Shown here: positions 56,259 through 64,000 of the stretch, one piece after another
How positions within the stretch are numbered: position 1 is the first letter of the stretch
How the letters are laid out: each line of letters begins with the position of its first letter
Source of the DNA: Oreohelix idahoensis
Lineage: Eukaryota; Mollusca; Gastropoda; Stylommatophora; Oreohelicidae
NCBI GenBank assembly: GCA_024509875.1
Contig: JAMPIV010015268.1
Location: 1-64,000 of the forward strand
Length of the DNA stretch: 64,000 nucleotides
Direction: 5' to 3'
Translations under genes and position numbers: made by a program
Notes under the pieces: model-generated
Databases searched by the model: none
Seen by the model: only the letters and a program-made list of their open reading frames with translations
What the model was told of the DNA's origin: nothing

Positions 56259-57064
56259 ATGGACATCTTCTTGGAAAAATTTTACATAAAAAGGATAACA
56301 AAACACGTTATATTTTAAATGTTAGGTTATGATGTACATGGACCCCCCTAGAATCCATTCATGATCCCTAAGGAACCCGTGGACCACCTGTTAGGAAACC
56401 CTGTCTTAGACACTTTAGGTTGCCATTATCTACACCTAATTGTTTCAATGAGGTTGCGTTTTACCGGACGCACTTTTTCATTGTAGCTACGTTTACAGTT
56501 TTTCAACTGTAAATAGTGAAATAACTCCACATGTATGTGAAATCAAGAAAGTCTAAGGCAAACAAATATGTTTATTAACTGAAGATAAACAACAACAACA
56601 ACAAAAAACGTGTGCCAAATATTATACCATTAGGAAAAACAGCTGGTCCAGATACCATTAAAAGCAAAAGATATAGTTCAGGAATTAGAAACACGTTTCA
56701 AAATTTATAAATCAGGCGGTCCACCTAAAATCTTTCAGAGATCCACTGTTGGAGTCTAATCGACCTTTTGTCCGCCTTTCCTTTACACTGCATTTATTTA
56801 CATTTATTTATTTATTTTTCAAATTCATTATTATTTTATTTTTATTTTTTTATTTATTTTTTTTGTGTTATTATTTTTATTTTATTTTAAAAACACTTTA
56901 ATTATGATGACTATTGCAAATGTAATATTACTTTTATAATGATAAATGCCTTAATTATGCTTATAGTAAATGTGAGGATGAAAGGATATTAGTATACATG
57001 ATGAGAGAGAGAGGAAGGGCAGAATGTCAGACGGGCCTGCGCGCCCAATTCTTAACCCTTTGAA
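56259..57064. other. AT-rich stretch, probable LINE 3' UTR at its end
   Basis: A short stretch at about 56,630-56,665 reads PLGKTAGPDTIK, faintly like a LINE RT motif. The end (57,030-57,064) carries GAAAATAAAG, followed by the GTTC microsatellite. This fits a decayed LINE with a 3' UTR and a simple-repeat tail, but the link is weak. Confidence 0.3.
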
Positions 57065-57066
57065 AA

Positions 57067-57094
57067 TAAAGTTCGTTCGTTCGTTCGTTCGTTC
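57067..57094. repeat. (GTTC)n microsatellite
   Basis: Six to seven GTTC repeats directly after an AATAAA, possibly the tail of a LINE. Confidence 0.9.
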
Positions 57095-57263
57095 ATCACT
57101 TTCATATTTATATTTAAGCTTTCATCAGTTCTTAGTTTCTCGACATTTTCTCATTTATCCAGTACTGCTGTCTTTCAAGTGTATTGTTTTTCACTAATTC
57201 TGATTTGACTTTCTATTTAAAAAGGTCACTGTTGGTCTCAGTAGAGAACTGCATTGTTAAGCT

Positions 57264-57370
57264 AATCATCATCATCATAACCCTTCAGCTTCCCGTGGAG
57301 CATAGACCTTCAACAAATACCACCCAAGCCGTCCTGTCTCTTGTGCCAGTTGCTGAAGGTCGTCTGTTCA
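57264..57370 (-). mobile_element. 3' tail of an RTE-like LINE
   Basis: The minus-strand frame gives RDRTAWVVFVEGLCSTGS, the common end of RTE-like polyproteins, followed by an (ATG)n tail at 57,265-57,278. 5'-truncated to about 100 bp. Confidence 0.65.
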
Positions 57371-57602
57371 AGTCTTAGCTGTGCCTTTATTTATGTCTCC
57401 GTGTGTTTCTCTGTCTCCTTCTACATGTAATACGAAAGAGATTCCAGAACACGAATTTTGGAGACAGAATTCAAAGCGATTATATAGACAAGAGAGGGTG
57501 TACTGATAGGTACAGGGCAGAGGTCAATCGAGCTTTTTTTATTTAGGGAGGTGGTGTGGAGGGGGGTGTGGGGAAGTTTGTTTTTGTTTTTAACCTTCTT
57601 AT

Positions 57603-58689
57603 AAGTATGTACATGTGCTTCATTGACTATAAGAAGGCTTTTGACAGAGTCCATCATGAGAAAATAATTGAATGCCTCAAAGGCATAGATATTGATGGAA
57701 AAGATATAAGAATACTCAGTAACCTTTATTGGGAGCAAACTGCTACAGTAAGATCGGGGAGGAATTATTCACCATACATAGACATAAAAAGAGGTGTCAG
57801 ACAAGGTTGTGTGCTGTCCCCCTGCCTATTTAATTTATACACCGAAAAAATTTTCAAACAGATACAGGAAATACCAGGACTAAACATCAGTGGAAGGTCA
57901 ATAAACAACCTTAGATATGCAGATGATACCGTGTTGTTAGCTGAAAGCGAACAGGAGTTACAAGAAATAGTGAAGCAAGTGAACAGTATAAGTCATGAAT
58001 ATGGACTCGACATTAATATTGAGAAAACAAAAACTATGATAATTAGCAAAACAGACGATAAACCCACATTAAAGATAAGCGTAAATGGGAAAACCCTGGA
58101 ACAAGTCAAGAGCTACGTATATCTTAGTCATATAATAACAGAAGATGGCAGATGTGAAACAGAAATCAAGAAGAGAATAGGAATGGCCAAGGCTACATTC
58201 AACAACATGAAACATATACTGACATCAAAACAGTTATCTCACAAATTAAAACTGAGAATCATAAAGTGTTATATATATTCTGCATTTCTGTACGGGGCAG
58301 AAACATGGACGATGTATAAGAATTTAGAAGAAAGAATTGAGGCTCTTGAAATGTGGATATATAGAAGAATGGGGCGTATCTCATGGAAAGAGATGAAAAC
58401 AAATAAGGATTTCCTAGAAAATCTACGTATGAAAAGAGAACTAATGAGGGAGATCAAAGTTCGGCAGCTAAAATACTTTGACCATATAAAAAGGCATAAC
58501 ACCTTGCAGAAGACCATAATAGAAGGGAGAGGTGAAGGCAAACGTACAAGGGGAAGACAGCGCTATAAGTGGGAAGACAACATCAAGAGATGGACAGGGA
58601 AGAGCCTATCAGAGTGCACCACCAAGACAAGAGACAGAAGACGTTGGAGATCCTTTACAGCCAACCTTTGTTGTGGAGATGGCAACTGA
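57603..58689 (+). CDS. RTE-like LINE reverse transcriptase, 5'-truncated but open
   Basis: The frame is open from 57,556 to the stop at 58,687-58,689; similarity begins near 57,609. Motifs in order are FIDYKKAFDRVHHEKIIECL, TATVRSGRN, RGVRQGCVLSPCLFNLY, the catalytic LRYADDTVLLAES (YADD at 57,916-57,927) and GLDINIEKTKTMI. Then come AFLYGAETWTM, RRMGRISWKEMKTN, and the C-terminal basic EGRGEGKRTRGRQRYKWEDN with TANLCCGDGN. The endonuclease and RT fingers are missing, so it is a 5'-truncated insertion. There is no internal stop or frameshift, suggesting recent insertion. The tail is (TGA)n. Confidence 0.88.
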
Positions 58690-58702
58690 TGATGATGATA
58701 AG

Positions 58703-58816
58703 AGTTAGGCAAGGCAAAGGCAGCTAGAAAGGAACTGGTCACCTCCCCTGATAAAACTGAGACGAGTCTCCAAGACTTCATTTCTCTACGTCAGTATCTG
58801 ATATGGGACTATGTAC
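58703..58816 (+). mobile_element. SINE (family 2) tail fragment
   Basis: GAGTTAGGCAAGGCAAAGGC, GGAACTGGTCACCTCCCC, ACTGAGACGAGTCTC and TATCTGATATGGGACTATG match the body of family 2. It directly follows the (TGA)n tail of the LINE. Confidence 0.6.
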
Positions 58817-59460
58817 ACACTTGTTTTACCTGAGCTAGATCGCATCCTTGAATATTCGCCCAGTTGCCATTTTCCCAGTAGCAGAAGTAAATCAAACTGT
58901 GTGCCCTTTTAGTTGGGGAATTATACCAACGATTACAACTTTGTTCCATTGGATGGATTCATTCACGCACAGTTTAGCTCAGCAGTTCCTTACATACTCT
59001 CTTCTTTACGCCATATGTTATATCTACTTCTGCACGTCGTTTCAGCTGCTAACAAGATATGCCTTTCAGTAAGTCCAAGCGAAGTCCATCTGTCCTATGT
59101 CGTCTGTTTAAGAATGTATATGTCTTCCTTATAATTCCCATGTATGTCGCCAGTTCTCGTCTCCCTGAGTATTTTTTAGTCTCCCTATGTCTCATATCAT
59201 GAGAATTCAAGAAAAGGAATTGCCTTGTACTGCTGTAAAGTTGTTTGTTTTTTCTCAGCGTGTCCTATCCAACGCAAAGTTTTCTTCTTGTGGTTTGCTC
59301 TACTCGTGGTTGCCTGGTTCTTTTAACCAGTTCCGCATTGTGATGTCGCCATGCCGTTTCAATCCTTCTATTTTTCATCAGTAGCCATGTATGGAAGTCT
59401 GTGTCTTTCCGTTTGTCTTTATTGTTCTTCTTCGTGTTTCAATCATAAAATAGAACTGAC
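58817..59460. other. No recognisable gene
   Basis: Nothing recognised on either strand. The last 15 bases before the LINE tail (59,461-59,475) are its target duplication. Confidence 0.4.
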
Positions 59461-59489
59461 TTGACATCTGAGTTACTTACTTACTTACT

Positions 59490-59934
59490 TACTTAGTCGT
59501 TCCCCTTGTACCGTGAAGTATAGAGATTTGGAAGAGAGAGCGCCGGACTATCCTATCGGCTGTCTTCCTCCTGGCCAGGTTCCATTCTAGTCCTCGGTCC
59601 TTCAAAAATTGTCTAATGTTGTCCTCCCATCGGACTCTGGGTCGTCCTGGGGTCTGGATCCCTGGCTCTTTGTTTCCCATGCTTGTCGTGGTAGCCGATC
59701 TTCTCCCATTCTGCAGACATGGCCAAACCATCTTAGTTGGGACTGTTCTACTTGGGTCTGCAGGGGGTGGGATTTTAGGCCTTGACGTATCGTCTGGTTG
59801 CGGACCATGTCTCTTCTTGTTACTTCAACCACCTTCCTCAGATACCTCATTTTTGAGATTTGGATCTGGCTTTTGTGGGTTGTAGTCATTGCCCATGACT
59901 CGCATCCATATGTCAAGGCTGGGACATGGGTGGA
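59490..59934 (-). pseudogene. LINE C-terminal domain joined to the endonuclease
   Basis: Reads LTYGCESWAMTTTHKSQI, QISKMRYLRKVVEVTRRDM, SQLRWFGHVCRMGEDRLPRQ, GRPRVRWEDNIRQFLKDRG and RRKTADRIV across two frames. This is the part normally found after the RT palm and thumb. The junction with the endonuclease lies at about 59,916-59,950. A frameshift separates the two halves near 59,640. Confidence 0.8.
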
Positions 59935-60783
59935 GCGGTATACAGCGGTGTCCTCATTCTCTTGTTCCCAAGTCGGACTTCATCACATGCTTCTGCAGCA
60001 GCTGTCTTTATGATGTCCTTGAATATAAGCCAGAGGGTTTCCAAGTCATCAGGTTGTTTTTCTGTGTTTCTCACCGCTGTAGCAATAAGCCCCTGATATC
60101 TGGTCTTAATTTCTGGCTCTCTCAGCTTGTAGGTCTTAATGCTCATTTCTCCCATTCGTTTACTTAGTTTCTTGCGTGATGTTGGGCAGTTCCTAGGCTG
60201 TGAAACTCTTTCAGTTGTTCTTTTGACTGTAAGCAGGTAGTGATCACTTCCAATCTCTGGCCCCCTCCAGACTCTAGCATCCCGGACATATTTGAATGAG
60301 CTCCTCCTAAATATGGCATAGTCGATCACTGACTTCTCATTCTTTGTTGGTTCACATCTAGTGCATGCATGTATGCGCTTATGTGGAAACTTTGTGTTTG
60401 TAATGATCAGATTCTGCTCACTGCAGAATCTAAGGAGTCGCTTTCCATTGTCATTGAGAGTATCTTCTCCATATCTTCCGATAACTCCACCCCATCTAGC
60501 ATGGTCATTTCCAACTCTGGCATTGAAATCTCCGAGCATGATAATTTCATCTAGGCAGTCATCCACTGTCCTTTGAAGCAGCTCGAAGAATTCCTCCTTG
60601 ACCTCTGCTCTCTCATCCTCATTTGGCCCATACACTATGATCAGGTTGACTATGGTTTCTCCTTCTTTTAGTTTTACAACCATAATGCGCTCCGAGACAA
60701 AGTTCCATCCCTTGATACTATCTTTTTGGTTTTTGGCCACAATGCAACCCACGCCCCCTTTAGCTCTTTCAGATGTGTCGCGA
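59935..60783 (-). pseudogene. LINE endonuclease, C-terminal two-thirds
   Basis: The long open frame 60,752-59,913 contains VGCIVAKNQ-type MGCIVAKNQKDSIKGWN, LIIVYGPNEDER, IIMLGDFNARVGND (GDFN catalytic motif), NDNGKRLLRFCSEQNLIITN, KSVIDYAIFRRSSF and the final IGSDHYLLTVK (SDH catalytic His). All endonuclease motifs after the insertion point are intact. The frame continues through the linker and ends shortly after DEVRLGNKRMRT, where the RT core is missing. Confidence 0.85.
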
Positions 60784-62240
60784 GGTGTTTTGAGGAGATA
60801 GGACAGCTTGAATGAACGGAATGGAAGAATACAGATAATAATGTCTTATTGATAGCTTCCAAGTTTATAATAGAACTGCCTCTCCTCGGGAAATAGTGTA
60901 CTAGAAATTTACTTAAAAGAGAATTCTGGTACCTAAACAGGATATTTTCTGGACGATAAATTCTTCCTCAGGGATCCTACAAAAGGACTGTGTAAAGCAC
61001 ACAAGGTTGAGAAAGAGATTTGGTGTCCAGCCACAATTAAAATATCCCGACCCAATAGAAGTTAATTGAATTATGGCTGAGCCCCCAGGGTGTAGATTTA
61101 TATTTAAAACAAAATACAACCCAAATAAAGTTAACAAGAAAAATAACAACAGACTCTGTTATGTAAAGTTGGATAAAAGGGTATAGAATCTTTCATTTCT
61201 TTATATACATATAAATATGAAAAAAAGTTTAGCTCTACTGTTTATTAAAAAAAAATCAACTAGTGTGGTCATCACTTGGACCAGAGATCTTTTCTATGGT
61301 AGTGTTGCTGGTAGGTGTTAATACTCATCTCCTCAAGGACTGTAGTAGTTGCGGAGATGATTTTGGTTCGGACTCTCTTGGTTTGGTCTGCCCCAGCAAG
61401 TTGGTCTCATAACAGTTAATGGGTTCAGAGGGTGTCAGAGTTTGCTTCCCTGGACTCAGTGCACCTCACAGATAAGGATGGGGTAAGTCACCTCTGCTGA
61501 ATGCCTCTTCTGTTTATGGGATGTGTGGTATGGTTACTGGGTGATAGGATATGGTTGGGTATGATAACCTATTTGATAGGGTATGGTGGGTAAGGGTAAT
61601 CTTTGGTACCATGGACTTGTACCCTGGTTTGTACCCTGGACCTGGTTTAGGTATCTGGTAACCGCAACCTGGTTTAGTACTGTGTAACCGCCACTTGGGT
61701 TTGTACTTTGTAACCGCAACCTGGGTGGATTCGCTCAACGAATTCACTACAACTATTTCGCAACATGAAATGCCCACTTGGGCCCAGAGTCTGTCTGCTC
61801 CGAATGATGGTTACAAGAAGAATGCAGAAAATTCCCTCCAATATTCCAGGATCTGTTCCGGGCAGGGGTGGGTTGTGTGCAAATTCTGTTCTGGTCCCAG
61901 GGGTATAAAGTTACCTTCATTTCAACTCGCACTAGCGTCCATCGTTTCCGGCTGTTTTACATGCGTCCAGTTCGTGAACAACAAAGACGGTCGACTTCCT
62001 GTTCGAATCGTTGTACCGTGTTCCACCTTCGACTGTCGCTGGTGGGGGAATAATTTATTACTTTGGGCAGTGAGAATCCTGAGCTAGTAAAATACTGTTA
62101 AAGAGAGAGAGAGAGACTCTTTCATTATAAGAATGAAAAAGTCAGCTGAAGGGAATAAAGTTTTTCAATCTCACGATAGAGATTTTAGTAGAGATATAAA
62201 ATAATAGACAGAAGAAAAGAATCGGTGAGAAGTCGTTCCA
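60784..62240 (+). mobile_element. LTR-like insertion (probable solo LTR), copy 2 of the 296-830 repeat
   Basis: About 1.46 kb that splits the LINE endonuclease between SGVPTSC and RDTSERA. If taken as 60,786-62,240 it begins TGTTTTG and ends GTTCCA (TG...CA). TATAAA lies at 61,904-61,909 and AATAAA at 62,154-62,159. The flanks share only CGA for certain (60,781-60,783 and 62,241-62,243); a 5-bp duplication would be CGAGG/CGACA, imperfect. The right 470 bp match 296-830. No coding sequence inside. Confidence 0.55.
61612..61730. repeat. Short tandem repeat, about 32-bp unit
   Basis: About four degenerate copies of GGTTTGTACTTTGTAACCGCAAC-like sequence (for example CTGGTTTAGTACTGTGTAAC) inside the LTR-like insertion. 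Confidence 0.7.
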
Positions 62241-62557
62241 CGACAAGATGTGGGTACACCACTGTAGAGCAGCGTGTCGCCATCGAGATCCATGACTCTT
62301 TGTCCCTTTTTCTTCGTTTCCGTTATAGCCATGATTTCTAGTTTTGCTTTCCTCATCTCTTCCACCAGCCCCTCTTCTTTCCCATTTATACTTCTTGTGT
62401 TCCAAGTTCCATAAGTCGTAGTCCGTTCCAGTTCGTCGCCTTTAGAATCAATCCGGTTTTCTCTCTTGTAGTTCGCATAATCGTGATTTAAAGCAAACAG
62501 GTGATTGGCCTGTTGTGCCTTTGCATGTCGGAGGGGCTGCCTCCTTACGGCCTCCAT
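62241..62557 (-). pseudogene. LINE endonuclease N-terminus
   Basis: After a leader of about 45 residues the frame shows TTYGTWNTRSINGKEEGLVE and KAKLEIMAITETKKKGQRVM (the catalytic Glu motif ITET), then DGDTLLYSGVPTSC. It is cut at about 62,241 by the nested insertion. Similarity resumes at 60,783 with RDTSERAKGGVGCIVAK. Confidence 0.8.
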
Positions 62558-62624
62558 GCAGGCCGCCCTCTTCCTTTTTCAGCCGGGCTTTCGACTGGAG
62601 TAGGCGGAGTTGACATCTGAGTTA

Positions 62625-64000
62625 AAGATTCTTATTTTCTGTTTCACTATATTTCTTTTTATTTCTGTATGAGTGATGAAATTTCATCTTTTCTTATTGC
62701 ATAGCTGGTTCCTCCATGTTTTTCAGTATTGCTGCCAAGATGTTAGTCCATATATTGTAGTCATGTATCTCCTGGATGTAATTGAATTTTTTTCTCATGA
62801 TCGTTCTCATATCACTGTGTGCTTTCAATCCCGATGATCAATAGCATATTAATTACTTCACAAAACGTAATGTAACTTAATGCTGCCGACTTTAACGACT
62901 TATACGTTTTCTTGCTAGTATTTCGCAGAGTAAGTTTTAGTTGTATTATATTTCGCTCTTACTCGGTAGTTGCATCGCACCCGTAGTTATTGCGCACGGA
63001 TCGAGACTGGTCCGCGTACCGCAGTTTTCAGTAATCCTGCATTAGACCATTTTTTAACATCCATGATATGTGTAACATTCTTCTGTGAAACTACGTCTCT
63101 GTTATATTAGGTACTATCATGGATACTTGGTTTACTGCTTCTGCATAGCCTTCATACCGTGTTATCATAATGCACGCGGTACCTGAGTGAATATTGAATA
63201 ATTTGTTACACGGGATCTCCGTTTTTCTTTCTTTTTTTTTTTAGTTGCGGCATTCCTGCATTGCAGAAACCTGTGGTTTACATTTTATAAGTCCTGACAC
63301 AATAGGCACACAAGATGTTTGTGATTTGCGCTACATAAACTCCAGTCAAGCTGTGTGTCACGAATTATTAGTCTGAACAGTGCAATTTGCACGTCTGCAG
63401 CATACACAAGAATGGTAACAGCAACAACCTCTTCAATTTTTGGTTCAATAACGCGGACGAGACGACGTATATAAGTAAGCGATAGATTTTCTAAATAGAT
63501 CTCCTGTGGGCCCGCCTAGAGATAGTTATCTGTACAAACACTCAGATTAAACATGAATTTCCGAAAGTCATAATTTATGTTTTTGTCGAGGAAAAACAAC
63601 AGATTTCTCCGAGTAATTACTCGCAATGGATTTTCATTTATAACCCGAAAATTCGCTAGCTACGTCCTGTTTTCGACCACACGTTAGTAGCAGAAGACTT
63701 GGCAAGTCAGCGCCACTAGCGTGCTTACAAAAATGGAAACAATGATTTTAGTTTTTTGCTTTTTTGTAATTAACACTAATGGACGATATGCGTTAATGGA
63801 ATGGCAGCGGAACAATATCCGGCGTGTACCTATACAACTAAACGCGTCGAGTGCACTGAAACTGCACAGCACAGTCCCTAGTGCCATCTTGCCAGTGACC
63901 TGTGATGGATCAAAACTTGAGCGCTCAGTGTAGGTCATTTCGATGCGGTTGTGATCGGACAGCTGTGGGAGTCTGCTCTTAAACATGTGATGTTTCGATA
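62625..64000. other. No recognisable gene
   Basis: No domain or repeat partner recognised. Overlapping open frames of 70-100 codons at 63,684-63,986 on opposite strands show no motif. Confidence 0.4.

Larger units (their letters stand above)
59476..62609 (-). mobile_element. LINE with complete ends, deleted RT core and a nested insertion
   Basis: The element is flanked by a perfect 15-bp duplication, TTGACATCTGAGTTA, at 59,461-59,475 and 62,610-62,624. The 3' tail is (CTTA)n from 59,476. The 5' region near 62,557 opens a frame MEAVRRQPLRHAKAQQANHL. In minus-strand order: endonuclease N-terminus (62,557-62,241), inserted sequence (62,240-60,784), endonuclease C-terminal two-thirds (60,783-59,935), then directly the C-terminal domain (59,916-59,490). 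The reverse transcriptase is absent. Since the ends and the duplication are intact, the deleted form was probably mobilised in trans. Confidence 0.85.

Noticed and set aside
55656..56306. 216-codon minus-strand frame and plus-strand partners through the 30-bp repeat
   Set aside because: The unit length is divisible by three, so all frames stay open; the frame changes register at an extra G and has no domain.

Overview
This window looks like repeat-rich intergenic DNA from an animal. No host gene, rRNA or functional tRNA could be supported. Nearly everything recognisable is a transposable element or a tandem repeat. The mixture is Gmr1-type Ty3/gypsy LTR elements, several RTE-like LINEs, tRNA-derived SINEs, Helitron helicase remnants, Tc1/mariner and piggyBac-like short elements, and many minisatellites. 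It suggests an invertebrate, with a lophotrochozoan such as a gastropod mollusc my best guess; that guess rests on general familiarity and not on a marker gene.

Layout. 1-830: an LTR relic and a second LTR-like repeat. 1,640-2,850: an extremely C-rich low-complexity block on the plus strand. 2,850-6,430: no recognisable gene. 6,437-9,730: a decayed LINE on the minus strand, split by a 230-bp SINE. 9,730-14,500: nothing recognisable. 14,500-16,777: two minisatellites, a 613-bp Tc1/mariner-like element and a second SINE copy. 16,773-44,015: three full-length LTR retrotransposons nested in one another. 44,011-50,530: LINE and Helitron fragments and tandem arrays, one carrying ten perfect TGACGTCA palindromes. 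50,640-54,730: a LINE tail, a piggyBac-like MITE and a SINE cluster. 55,738-56,258: a 30-bp minisatellite. 57,264-62,624: RTE-like LINEs, including one with a 15-bp target-site duplication, an excised reverse transcriptase core and an LTR-like insertion. 62,625-64,000: nothing recognisable.

The core of the window is the nest. Element C (minus strand, about 9.17 kb without insertions) has 2.27-kb LTRs and a CTGTT duplication. Element B (plus strand, about 8.94 kb) sits inside the 3' LTR of C with a GTATC duplication. The second copy of the C LTR, at about 43,670, preserves the empty site. Element A (plus strand, 9,107 bp) sits inside the 5' LTR of B with a TCAAT duplication. The order of insertion is therefore C, then B, then A. 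Variants shared within each LTR pair confirm the pairing.

All three elements show the Gmr1 gene order: gag, (protease), integrase zinc-finger region, integrase C-terminal domain, reverse transcriptase, RNase H. Two features stand out. A and B share an in-frame deletion of about 125 codons that removes the protease, at a 7-bp microhomology. In all three elements the place where the integrase catalytic core should be is taken by a conserved segment of about 130 residues that I do not recognise, with no visible D,D35E triad. Most of the frameshifts located in these elements are one-base changes in homopolymers, so many may be assembly errors and not true decay.
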